DNA of 64,000 bases from Neobacillus mesonae (GCF_001636315.1 NZ_KV440949.1:646203-710202); one strand, 5' to 3'. Shown: positions 18,054-25,185, counted from the stretch's first letter. Numbers and translations: made by a program. Notes: generated by a model from the letters alone, not told the origin.

Positions 18054-18194
18054 ATGAGCCAAAAGAGAGAAAAAGGGAACAGTGCAGCAGGAAAAAACTA
18101 TGCGGAATCAGCAGGAGGCGGCAAGCGGATGATTGCCGCTGAAGAAGTTGAAAAAGCCATTCATCCGACAAAACGACAGAACTCAGAACAATAA
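18054..18194 (+). CDS. Small uncharacterised protein, 46 residues
   Basis: Encodes MSQKREKGNSAAGKNYAESA and 26 further residues (GGGKRMIAAEEVEKAIHPTK and a polar end). A strong GAAGGGGG site lies ten nt upstream, and a terminator hairpin follows the stop. It is Lys, Ala, Gly and Glu rich, hydrophilic, with no Cys and no membrane segment. The size and composition recall small spore proteins, but I cannot match it to a named SASP family. Judged real because of the ribosome binding site, the terminator and an otherwise empty gap. Confidence 0.65.
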   Translation: MSQKREKGNSAAGKNYAESAGGGKRMIAAEEVEKAIHPTKRQNSEQ

Positions 18195-18205
18195 TTACCT
18201 TTAAG

Positions 18206-18235
18206 AGCCGCTCATTGGTATATGCGGCTTTTCTT
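18206..18235 (+). terminator. Terminator after the 46-residue protein gene
   Basis: AGCCGC (18206-18211) pairs with GCGGCT (18224-18229) over a 12-nt loop, followed by TTTCTT. Confidence 0.55.
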
Positions 18236-18291
18236 ATGGTAAAATTAACTTTGCTAATTTATGTAAATATCTCTCTTGGAGGTGCCATTTT

Positions 18292-19212
18292 TTGAAAAAG
18301 GCATTTCGTACCCTGTTCATTATATTATTTTTCTGGCTGGCACTCGCTCTCTATTTCACCAACCGCCTCATGTATATGAAAAAGAAAGACGAGGATTTCA
18401 TCTTAAGGAGGGAAAAAGATGCGGGCAGAGTGAATCCCGATCAATTAAAAACACTGCCAAGACAGCATATCGACATTTCCTCCCCGTTTGGCTATACGAT
18501 TAAAGCGGTACTTGCCGAACCATATCAAACGAACCGCTATGTGATTATTGCGCACGGCGTGACGGAAACGAAAGTCAATTCGATCAAATATGCAAACCTG
18601 TTCCTTGAGCGCGGCTTTAATACATTGATTTATGACCATCGCCGCCACGGGGAATCCGGCGGGAAAACAACAAGCTTCGGCCACTATGAAAAATTCGATT
18701 TAAAGGCAGTAGTTGATTGGCTGAAAAAAGAAAAAGGGGAAGATATTTTATTAGGGATTCACGGGGAATCGATGGGGGCTGCGACGATGCTTTTATACGC
18801 CGGTCTGCTTGAGGATGGCGCTGATTTCTATATTGCCGATTGTCCGTTCTCTGATTTTAAGCAGCAGCTCTCCTATGTCATCAAAAAGGATTTTAAAATC
18901 ATGCCTGGTTTGCTGCTTCCTCTTGGGGATGCTATTCTTCGTTTCCGCGACAAATATTCCATCCGCCATGTTTCGCCGATTTCGGTAATTGAAAATATCA
19001 AACACCCGGTCCTGTTTATCCATAGCCGCAAAGATGATTTTATTTTGCCCTCAATGACAAAGGAATTGTTTGAGCATAAGAAGGGCCCTAAGATGCTTTA
19101 TATCGCTGAAAAAGGAAAGCATGCCCAATCCTTCAACGAAAACAGAGGCGATTATGAACGGGTCGTGGATGAATTTTTGCAAAAATATGTTGATCAGGCT
19201 TTACCATGTTAA
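18292..19212 (+). CDS. yqkD: Alpha/beta hydrolase YqkD (membrane anchored)
   Basis: Serine hydrolase of unknown substrate. A hydrophobic N-terminal segment (about residues 5-27) should anchor it to the membrane. The hydrolase core has the oxyanion HGVTE, the nucleophile elbow GIHGESMGAAT with Ser in GxSxG, an Asp in SRKDDFI and the His in GKHAQSF. TTG start at 18292 behind GGAGGTG; 306 residues. Position next to yqkB and yqkF matches B. subtilis. Confidence 0.9.
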   Translation: MKKAFRTLFIILFFWLALALYFTNRLMYMKKKDEDFILRREKDAGRVNPDQLKTLPRQHIDISSPFGYTIKAVLAEPYQTNRYVIIAHGVTETKVNSIKYANLFLERGFNTLIYDHRRHGESGGKTTSFGHYEKFDLKAVVDWLKKEKGEDILLGIHGESMGAATMLLYAGLLEDGADFYIADCPFSDFKQQLSYVIKKDFKIMPGLLLPLGDAILRFRDKYSIRHVSPISVIENIKHPVLFIHSRKDDFILPSMTKELFEHKKGPKMLYIAEKGKHAQSFNENRGDYERVVDEFLQKYVDQALPC

Positions 19213-19245
19213 AACAGACTGACCACTTGAGGTTCAGTCTGTTTT
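19211..19245. terminator. Bidirectional terminator between yqkD and yqkB
   Basis: Twelve-nt perfect arms (19211-19222, 19234-19245) with A/T tracts on both sides. It overlaps the yqkD stop and the last codons of yqkB. Confidence 0.75.
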
Positions 19246-19566
19246 GTCTTTTATGATGAAGCCCATCCGTCCGTTAATTATTTGCTGCGGACTTTTAAGC
19301 TGGAAACTGTTTGTGCTTCCGGAAAAATCAATTTTCATTTGCTCATCAAAAAATACAAGCTTTGATTTCTCAACATACACTGATCTGTCATTGGTCTTAA
19401 TTTCGATATCATCATTATCTAATTCGCCTGTGAACCACAAGGCGGCAACCCCGCTGACTGCTCAGCCGCAGCCATCTGTATCATATTTCAGCTTCAGATA
19501 ACCAACTCGTCCGGCGGCTTTTTCGTTAATCTTTGCAGCGGCCTCTTCTGTAATGAAAATTTCCAC
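19234..19566 (-). CDS. yqkB: YqkB, HesB/IscA-like protein with an in-frame UGA at codon 35 (possible selenoprotein)
   Basis: HesB/IscA-fold protein, associated with iron-sulfur cluster assembly or carriage. GTG at 19566 follows AAGGAGG by nine nt. The frame reads 34 residues to KLKYDTDGCG, then TGA (19462-19464), then 75 further family-like residues starting AVSGVAALWFTGEL, including VYVEKSKLVFFDEQM and SFQLKSP, to a normal stop. As I recall the family, a Cys occupies the TGA position (GCGC). The frame is otherwise undamaged on both sides, which argues against an old pseudogene. A SECIS-like hairpin follows the TGA. Alternatives are a recent nonsense mutation or a TGC/TGT misread. Without readthrough only a 34-residue stub would be made. 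Confidence 0.75.
19425..19444 (-). promoter_or_regulatory. SECIS-like hairpin downstream of the yqkB UGA
   Basis: In minus-strand RNA: CGCC, bulged U, UGUG, loop GUU, CACA, GGCG. All eight stem pairs are Watson-Crick. The loop begins 26 nt after the UGA. A single bulged U below a short upper stem with G-U in the loop is the arrangement SelB recognises in E. coli fdhF. Identified by eye; no folding program was run. Confidence 0.55.
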
Positions 19567-19587
19567 GTTTTAACTCCTCCTTACTCG

Positions 19588-19611
19588 ACATATGATGATA
19601 TTATCATATGT
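19588..19611. promoter_or_regulatory. Nine-nt dyad in the yqkB leader / CDGSH upstream region
   Basis: ACATATGAT (19588-19596) and ATCATATGT (19603-19611) are perfect inverted arms around six bases, directly upstream of the yqkB ribosome binding site. The middle, TGATAATATCATCA on the minus strand, faintly resembles a Fur-type box. It could be an operator or an mRNA hairpin. Confidence 0.45.
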
Positions 19612-19717
19612 AACTTTTGGCGGAATCTTTTTTGCTCATAGACTTTTGTTTGCATTTTCCTAGGATTCCAGTTAATCTCAGTTATATATAAATATTTTAC
19701 AAGGGGTGCTTGCTAAC

Positions 19718-19924
19718 ATGTCAAAGGTACAAATTAAGGTAAATGATAATGGTTCATTAAGAATCACTGGTGATGTGGAATTATTAGACGGCGAGGGCAA
19801 TATTTATACAACAAAGCCATCCTTCTCGCTTTGCCGCTGCGGCATGAGTAAGAATAAGCCATTTTGCGACGGCTCCCATAAAGGGAATTTTGAATCCCAG
19901 GTTCGGGTGCCAAAAGAGGATTAA
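19718..19924 (+). CDS. CDGSH iron-sulfur domain protein
   Basis: Sixty-eight residues with one complete CDGSH motif, CRCGMSKNKPFCDGSH, whose three Cys and one His bind a labile 2Fe-2S cluster (mitoNEET-like fold). No membrane anchor, so it should be cytosolic. Function in bacteria is not settled; electron transfer or cluster donation are the usual proposals. ATG at 19718 is placed after AAGGGGTG; a TTG four codons earlier is less likely. It is divergent from yqkB, putting two small iron-sulfur proteins back to back. Confidence 0.88.
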   Translation: MSKVQIKVNDNGSLRITGDVELLDGEGNIYTTKPSFSLCRCGMSKNKPFCDGSHKGNFESQVRVPKED

Positions 19925-19928
19925 GATA

Positions 19929-19962
19929 AAAGAGCGGCTTTCTATTCATGAAGCCGCTCTTT
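19929..19962. terminator. Bidirectional terminator between the CDGSH and YolD-like genes
   Basis: Twelve-nt perfect arms (19929-19940, 19951-19962) with a 10-nt loop, between convergent genes. Confidence 0.8.
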
Positions 19963-20293
19963 ATTCTGTCAGCCGGATGTCAGCAATAGCATCTATCGAA
20001 ATGCGGTGTACTTCTGCAAAGCGGTCCACAACATGGAGCTTGTGTGACAACTCATCCCAATAGTGGATTTTTCCAATCACAATTTCGTAGTTACGGTTTC
20101 GGTAATAAGTTATGGTTACATCCTGATTGAATTCAATCGCCTCAGCTAAGATTTCATTCATCAGCTCAAGCTGCTGTTCATCCATTTCCTTTTGCTGTTC
20201 ATACTGGTCCTCTTTGACCCAATCTCTGAGCAGTTTCACATGCTCAGGAAGCATCATCGACGTCCATTTGATTCTCCCACGGTCGCGAATCAT
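19961..20293 (-). CDS. yqjX: YolD-like family protein (YqjX)
   Basis: A 110-residue protein of the YolD-like family, commonly found next to UvrX/UmuC-type polymerases. Typical start DRGRIKWTSMMLPEHV and later TITYYRNRNYEIVIGKIHYWD. Proposed to be an accessory of translesion polymerases, but the mechanism is unknown. ATG at 20293 follows AAGGAA. It lies downstream of yqjW in the same direction, separated by a 143-nt stretch that contains a GC-rich repeat element. It is expected to share the SOS response of yqjW. Confidence 0.88.
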   Translation of the reverse strand: MIRDRGRIKWTSMMLPEHVKLLRDWVKEDQYEQQKEMDEQQLELMNEILAEAIEFNQDVTITYYRNRNYEIVIGKIHYWDELSHKLHVVDRFAEVHRISIDAIADIRLTE

Positions 20294-20310
20294 ACGTATT
20301 CCTTCTTTCC

Positions 20311-20433
20311 ATGTCCAGCTCCAGCACCTAGGGGCTCGAGGTCACAAGCCAATCCGTCAAGAAGGCCAAAAATCAGCCTTCATGCCGGCTCGACTTGTGC
20401 TTGTCGCCCCTGGTCAAGGCGCTTCCGCTTTTC
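20311..20433. repeat. GC-rich foldable repeat element between yqjW and yqjX
   Basis: About 120 nt, more GC-rich than its surroundings, beginning GTCCAGCTCCAGCACCTAGG and ending near CAAGGCGCTTCCGCTTTTC. It can fold as nested arms: a central hairpin GAAGGC/GCCTTC (20361-20366 with 20376-20381), flanked by CACAAG/CTTGTG and CCTAGGGGC/GCCCCTGG. The start and end look like an intergenic repeat I associate with several Bacillus genomes. No coding frame fits. Confidence 0.6.
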
Positions 20434-20436
20434 TCA

Positions 20437-21696
20437 TTACATTTTATGCCCCCCAACAAGTGTGGCCCGGTGTTTTGCCGTTCCTCCTGATGTATAAGAA
20501 ACAGCTCTTAATAAAGAACCTGGTCCAAAGCGCCGGCGGACGGAATCGGCAACATAGCCAAGCTCCCGCCTTTTGTAAGCCCCCATGTCAAATAGGTCCA
20601 GCTGAAGTTCACAGTCGTCGACAATGTTACCAAGTGAAATCGAAATCTGCCTGACCGTCTTGCCATTATAATGCTCGTGAAACAATTCAAGGCAGACACG
20701 GTAAAGCTCCATCGTGACATTTGTCGGCTGCTTAATTGTTCTCGCACGATTGAAACCGCCGCCAAATTCGTCCTGGCTGTAACCGACTCCGAGGCTGACC
20801 GTTCTTCCGGCTTTGCGGCGGGTTCTCGCACGCCGTGCAACCTCCTCACACATTTCTAAAATGACATGCTTGATTTCTTCTTCGTCTTTGTAGTCTCTTA
20901 AGAGGATTTGACTTTTTCCAAAGCTGATCTGCCCTTCAATAATCGGGGCCCCTAAATCGGAAAGGTCGACTCCCCAGGCATGATGATAAAGCTGGTTGCC
21001 CATAATGCCAAATTTCTTTTCGAGCATGTCTAAATCATAGCGGGCCAGCTGACCGACGGTGAAAATGCCCATGCCATTTAATGTTTTTTCCACCCGGCGG
21101 CCGATGCCCCACATTTCCCTCAGCGGTGATACTTTCCATAGCTTTGCCTGGACATCATCATACGTCCACTCGGCAATCCATGTCTTTTTCGCTTCAAGAT
21201 CAAGGGAAAGCTTCGCTAACAGCATGTTAGGGCCAATTCCAATGGTACATGGCAGCTGGAATTCCCGTTCAATATCATTTTTGATTTTCTCCGCAATCGT
21301 GCGGGCATCCCCCCATAAATGCAAGACCTCATCTACTTTAATAAAGCTTTCATCGACGCTGTAGACATGGATGGCTTCTTTCGGAACATAGCGGTTAAAG
21401 ACACGGGTAATTTCAGTGGAAATCCGCAAATAGGTGGCCATTTTCGGTTCCACAATTCGAATTCTCGGATCCTTAGGAACCTCAAACAACCGCGAGCCTG
21501 TTTTGATGCCGAATTCTTTTTTTAGCTTTGGGGAAGCCGCAAGTACGACACTCCCCTGCCGCTCTTTATCGCCGACAATGGCGATATAGCAGTCCAAAGG
21601 ATCAAGCCCCTCCATAACAGCGGAGCAGCTGGCATAAAAGCTCTTCATGTCTACACATAAAATTTTATTATGCGGTAACGTGCTGTAATCGATCAT
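20437..21696 (-). CDS. yqjW: Y-family DNA polymerase, UvrX/UmuC type (YqjW, PolY2)
   Basis: Error-prone translesion polymerase. Palm motif CVDMKSFYASC supplies the first catalytic Asp and YSVDESFIKVDE the other acidic pair. The thumb HhH is WGIGRRVEKTLNGMGI, the little finger domain follows, and the beta-clamp motif QLDLF is near residue 380. 419 residues, start ATG 21696 behind GAGGGA. Two LexA-like boxes upstream predict SOS induction. It is chromosomal in the yqk-yqj order, so it is not a phage UvrX despite similarity. Confidence 0.94.
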   Translation of the reverse strand: MIDYSTLPHNKILCVDMKSFYASCSAVMEGLDPLDCYIAIVGDKERQGSVVLAASPKLKKEFGIKTGSRLFEVPKDPRIRIVEPKMATYLRISTEITRVFNRYVPKEAIHVYSVDESFIKVDEVLHLWGDARTIAEKIKNDIEREFQLPCTIGIGPNMLLAKLSLDLEAKKTWIAEWTYDDVQAKLWKVSPLREMWGIGRRVEKTLNGMGIFTVGQLARYDLDMLEKKFGIMGNQLYHHAWGVDLSDLGAPIIEGQISFGKSQILLRDYKDEEEIKHVILEMCEEVARRARTRRKAGRTVSLGVGYSQDEFGGGFNRARTIKQPTNVTMELYRVCLELFHEHYNGKTVRQISISLGNIVDDCELQLDLFDMGAYKRRELGYVADSVRRRFGPGSLLRAVSYTSGGTAKHRATLVGGHKM

Positions 21697-21720
21697 AGCT
21701 TTTCCCTCACAATTAATTAT

Positions 21721-21734
21721 CGAACATCCGTTCC
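21721..21734. promoter_or_regulatory. LexA (DinR) box 1 upstream of yqjW
   Basis: CGAACATCCGTTCC has the Bacillus SOS core GAACNNNNGTTC exactly and departs at one position from CGAACRNRYGTTYC. It lies 25 nt upstream of the yqjW start. Confidence 0.75.
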
Positions 21735-21756
21735 TTATTATATTCTATATCTTATA

Positions 21757-21770
21757 CGAATATTCGTTCG
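21757..21770. promoter_or_regulatory. LexA (DinR) box 2 upstream of yqjW
   Basis: CGAATATTCGTTCG, one base off the GAACNNNNGTTC core, centred 36 nt (a little over three helical turns) from box 1. Tandem boxes would favour cooperative repression. Confidence 0.6.
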
Positions 21771-21943
21771 TATTCAATGGGAATTTTTTGTATATTTATA
21801 AGAAGGCTTTACTCTCAAAAAAAATATTATCAACTTTTAGGAGCAGGTGTTAATTTACTCACTGTGTTATTGAAACCATCTTGCTACAATGAATGAGTAT
21901 TTAAGATTCTGCTTCAAAAATAAAAACGAAATGGGGTTTTTTC

Positions 21944-22897
21944 TTGAATTTCCCACAATTAAAAATAGGACACATGATGCCAAAGGTTCCGATCATGCAA
22001 GGAGGAATGGGGGTCGGTATTTCTTTAAGCGGCCTAGCATCTGCCGTTGCCAATGCAGGAGGAATTGGAATCATATCAGGAACAGGGATAACCGTCGAGG
22101 AGATGAGAATGCATATAAGGAAGGCGAGGAAAAGGATAACGAATTCCGGGTATATTGGAGTAAATGTTCTCTTTGCCATGAATGACTTTGCTGAAAAAAT
22201 GAAATCAGCTATTGAAGAAAAAGTTGATTTCATTATATCAGGTGCCGGCATTTCAAGAGATATGTATGCTTGGGGCAGGGAAGCAGGGATTCCCGTCATC
22301 TCAATTGTATCTTCAGCGCGGCTTGCGAAGATGTCGGAACGTCTTGGGGCAAGTGCAGTTGTTGTCGAAGGCTTCGAAGCTGGCGGGCACCTTGGAACCG
22401 AACGGCCTTTGTTTGACATACTGCCAGAGGTGGTTGAGGCGGTTAAAATTCCAGTCATTGCTGCTGGAGGTATCTTGACTGGAGAAGACCTCGCCCGCGC
22501 CTTACGGATTGGGGCCTCTGGAGTTCAGATGGGAACAAGATTTGCTGCCAGCGAAGAGTGTGATGCACCGTTATCATTTAAAGAAAAATATGTAGAGGCC
22601 CGGCAGGAAGATACGATTTTAGTAAAAACAACAGTAGGTCTCCAAGGCCGTGCCATTAAGAACCATTTCACCGATCTTATTTCTGATGAAAAAAAGGTAA
22701 AAATTAAGAAATGCATTGATTGCCTAAAGGATTGTTCTTATCGTTTTTGTACACTTGATTCATTGATTACTTCTATGAACGGGGATTGTGAAAATGGTCT
22801 TGTTTTTGCAGGTGCCAGAGTGCATGAAATCAAAGAAATTTTGCCGGTTCAAACAATCATCAACAATATTATGAGAGAATATGAAGCTTGCATCTAA
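21944..22897 (+). CDS. Nitronate monooxygenase / FabK-like flavoprotein with C-terminal Cys cluster
   Basis: FMN-dependent TIM-barrel protein of the nitronate monooxygenase (2-nitropropane dioxygenase) and enoyl-ACP reductase II superfamily. N-terminal PIMQGGMGVGISLSGLASAVANAGG, His149 in EGFEAGGHLGTE and the FMN phosphate loop IPVIAAGGI and GASGVQMGTRF are present. A four-Cys cluster at 257, 260, 264 and 269 (CIDCLKDCSYRFC) could bind a metal or cluster and is not in classical nitronate monooxygenases. TTG start at 21944 is inferred from a weak GGGG site. Substrate cannot be told from sequence. Confidence 0.85.
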   Translation: MNFPQLKIGHMMPKVPIMQGGMGVGISLSGLASAVANAGGIGIISGTGITVEEMRMHIRKARKRITNSGYIGVNVLFAMNDFAEKMKSAIEEKVDFIISGAGISRDMYAWGREAGIPVISIVSSARLAKMSERLGASAVVVEGFEAGGHLGTERPLFDILPEVVEAVKIPVIAAGGILTGEDLARALRIGASGVQMGTRFAASEECDAPLSFKEKYVEARQEDTILVKTTVGLQGRAIKNHFTDLISDEKKVKIKKCIDCLKDCSYRFCTLDSLITSMNGDCENGLVFAGARVHEIKEILPVQTIINNIMREYEACI

Positions 22898-22990
22898 TTT
22901 TGAGAAGCCTGACCAAATATTCGGCTAAGTCTCTTTTTTCATCTTTTCAATAAGCCAGAAAAAGATATAATGTTGAAGAGGTGTGTGCTG

Positions 22991-23182
22991 ATGGAAAAAA
23001 AGCTTGTTGAAAAGATGATTAAGAATTGTTTTAAACAGTACTATGAAGGCGATTCGATACCGCTTTCCGATAAAGATTTGGAGGAATTGACAAATAAGAT
23101 CCTTCAGGCAAACGAATCAGCCCTAGATGATGATTTATACGCAGTAGTTAATGATGCAGTATATGATTTTTTAACAAAGTGA
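22991..23182 (+). CDS. yqzH: YqzH-like small protein
   Basis: Sixty-three acidic, helical residues (MEKKLVEKMIKNCFKQYYEG start, LYAVVNDAVYDFLTK end). ATG at 22991 is eight nt after GAGGTG. Recognised as YqzH-like from its sequence style and its place beside yqjQ. No known function, no membrane segment. A terminator follows the stop. Confidence 0.75.
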   Translation: MEKKLVEKMIKNCFKQYYEGDSIPLSDKDLEELTNKILQANESALDDDLYAVVNDAVYDFLTK

Positions 23183-23203
23183 AGTACTAAACTAATCTTC
23201 AAC

Positions 23204-23230
23204 AAAAAAACCGCTACCCGCGGTTTTTAT
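23204..23230. terminator. Bidirectional terminator between yqzH and yqjQ
   Basis: AAAACCGC (23207-23214) pairs with GCGGTTTT (23220-23227), with A tracts on one side and T tracts on the other, between convergent genes. Confidence 0.7.
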
Positions 23231-23239
23231 TGTTGATCA

Positions 23240-24037
23240 TTATTTTTTACTAAGCATTCGTTTACCAATTTTCTCAAATAATCGTGGAAAAAGAACATAA
23301 ACCACACTGCCCATATTCATCCAGCGTGGCAGATTGATTTCGCGTGTTTTCGTCAGCATGCTGCCGACCACTTTTCGGGCGACAAATTCAGGCTGCAGCA
23401 TAAACCGCTGGACGTTTTTCACATACGTCCCCTGTTCATCCGCGATATTAAAAAAGTTTGTCGCAATCGGCCCGGGGTTGACTGTTGTGACTTGAATATT
23501 ATAGTCCGATAGCTCCATTCTAAGAGCGTTGGAATAGCCAAGCACGGCATGCTTCGAAGCAGAATAGACACTTGATTTCGGGGTAGCGATTTTTCCAGCT
23601 TGAGAAGCAATATTGATAATCTGACCGAAGCGTCTCTCGCGCATTTTTGGCAATACCATGCTGGTGCAGGCCATTAACCCGACAACATTCACCTCAAACA
23701 TCCCTTTGATTTCATCAATCGATGCCTCGTGGGCTTCGCGAAAAATCCCAAAGCCGGCATTATTTACAAGAATATCAATATCCTGAATCACCGCAAATAT
23801 TTGCTGAAAAACCTCTTGGATTTGATCCGTATCAGAGACATCAAGCTGAAAAACTTCTACTTTCACATGATGCTGCGCTTCCAGTTCGGCCTCGAGCAGC
23901 TTTAGTTTATCAAGACTGCGGGCAAGCAAGACAAGATTCGCCCCGCTCGCTGCACAAAGCTTTGCGATCTCTGCCCCTATTCCGCCTGAAGCGCCTGTAA
24001 TCACGATATTTTTATTTTTTAATTGTTCCTTGAGCAT
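23240..24037 (-). CDS. yqjQ: Short-chain dehydrogenase YqjQ
   Basis: Classical SDR oxidoreductase, 265 residues. Cofactor motif TGASGGIGAEIA at 14-25, NNAG (VNNAGFG), and the catalytic Ser with YSASK (Tyr-x-x-x-Lys). An Arg after the second strand (LLARSLDKL) suggests NADP(H). Substrate unknown. A C-terminal extension with hydrophobic residues (MGSVVYVLFPRLFEKIG) may contact membranes or lipids. It follows yqjP by 9 nt, as in B. subtilis. Confidence 0.92.
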   Translation of the reverse strand: MLKEQLKNKNIVITGASGGIGAEIAKLCAASGANLVLLARSLDKLKLLEAELEAQHHVKVEVFQLDVSDTDQIQEVFQQIFAVIQDIDILVNNAGFGIFREAHEASIDEIKGMFEVNVVGLMACTSMVLPKMRERRFGQIINIASQAGKIATPKSSVYSASKHAVLGYSNALRMELSDYNIQVTTVNPGPIATNFFNIADEQGTYVKNVQRFMLQPEFVARKVVGSMLTKTREINLPRWMNMGSVVYVLFPRLFEKIGKRMLSKK

Positions 24038-24046
24038 TTTCCCACC

Positions 24047-25015
24047 TCAATTAGACTGCTTGGAATGAAATAATACAGGCTGATTCCCCTCCCTGATAAT
24101 TTCTCCAAGGGAAGCTAAATAATCAAGCTGGGCAATCGTTTCCGACATCGTCATAAACAACTCACGCTTATAAGCAGACGGGAACAAACGCTGACATATT
24201 TCAAAAACCGTCAATTGCTCATCCTGCAGCCAGCCGTTAACCTTCATTGCCCGCTCATGCTGGCTGGAAAGCCGTTTTTCAACCAGCTCTTTTAACTGAA
24301 AAATCTCAGTACCATGTCCTGCGTAAACTACTTGGATTGGATAAGATAATAGCTTCAGCATCGAATGATTATGCTGCAGCTGGGACTTGGACCTTTCCTC
24401 ATTACCGGGTACCGGCGGCTCGAGCAGCGGATTTGGAGAGACGTGGGCTAAAATGACATCTCCGCCGATTAGCACCCCGTCTTTTTCTCTAAAAAGGGCG
24501 ATTTGACTCTGCGCATGCCCAGGCGTTTCGATTACCTTCCAATCCGAAAGTCCAGGCGGTGTCATTCCTTCATGCAAGTGACCCGTCAGGGAGCGGCTGC
24601 AGGAATATTTAAACATTTCCTTCGTATTTGCAATAAGCGGAAGATACTCCTTAGGCAGACCCGCGCGTTGAAACAGCTCTTTAAAAAAGCTCTCAATCTC
24701 ACGAAAAAAACCTTCTGTCGGATGAATCCAACGCTCATTTAACGGGTGGCCATATATCTCTAGCAAATCGGGAAAAAAATCGAGCAGCCCGGCATGATCC
24801 GGATGATCGTGGGTAAGGATAACCTGTTCAATATCCTCCGGTGTCAGCTGTAACCCGCCAAGCTGCTCATTAAGAGAATTCCAAGCCTCTTCGGTTTTTG
24901 GACCTGCATCGACAAGTGTTAGTTTTTCTCCCTTAATCAAATAAACATTCACATCTCCGACCGGAAAAGGAGTTGGCAGAGTGATTTTTGCAATCCCATT
25001 ATTCCATTTAATCAA
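24047..25015 (-). CDS. yqjP: Metallo-beta-lactamase fold hydrolase YqjP
   Basis: Cytosolic MBL-fold hydrolase, 322 residues, with the metal motif LTHDHPDHAG (HxHxDH), a downstream His in ETPGHAQSQI, Asp in IGGDVI and His in AGHG. Glyoxalase II-like N-terminal half and a helical C-terminal domain as in the RNase Z/LACTB2-like branch. Substrate not known. First gene of yqjP-yqjQ, with the start ATG at 25015 in an AT-rich upstream region shared divergently with the proI leader. Confidence 0.9.
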   Translation of the reverse strand: MIKWNNGIAKITLPTPFPVGDVNVYLIKGEKLTLVDAGPKTEEAWNSLNEQLGGLQLTPEDIEQVILTHDHPDHAGLLDFFPDLLEIYGHPLNERWIHPTEGFFREIESFFKELFQRAGLPKEYLPLIANTKEMFKYSCSRSLTGHLHEGMTPPGLSDWKVIETPGHAQSQIALFREKDGVLIGGDVILAHVSPNPLLEPPVPGNEERSKSQLQHNHSMLKLLSYPIQVVYAGHGTEIFQLKELVEKRLSSQHERAMKVNGWLQDEQLTVFEICQRLFPSAYKRELFMTMSETIAQLDYLASLGEIIREGNQPVLFHSKQSN

Positions 25016-25155
25016 ATTAAAAACTCCTTAATATTATCGTTATATAATGCAGGTTCATGAATTTTATAATATAAAGTGTAGCGATTTTTTTTATAAATGT
25101 CATTATTTTCGCAAAATCATTTTTCAAAAAACAAAAAATTCCGGAAACTTACCTC

Positions 25156-25185
25156 TTGACAGACAGCCTGTCTTTCTTGCATAAT
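25156..25185 (+). promoter_or_regulatory. Sigma-A promoter of the proI leader
   Basis: TTGACA (25156-25161), 18 nt, CATAAT (25180-25185), about 20 nt before the T-box begins. The -35 is perfect. The 140 nt between it and the yqjP start are A/T-rich and I see nothing else there. Confidence 0.7.

Noticed and set aside
19234..19440. yqkB as a 68-residue gene starting at MWFTGELDND, or as a decayed pseudogene
   Set aside because: The upstream 34 codons with a strong ribosome binding site are in the same frame and belong to the same protein. Apart from one TGA there is no frameshift or other damage, which a decayed gene would show.
19449..19461. Alternative hairpin GCGG-GGTTG-CCGC directly after the yqkB TGA
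   Set aside because: Its loop begins about 11 nt after the UGA, closer than typical bacterial SECIS loops, and it has no bulged U. It would compete with the better candidate at 19425-19444.
20437..21696. yqjW as prophage UvrX cargo
   Set aside because: It sits in the conserved chromosomal order with yqjX and has no phage neighbours.
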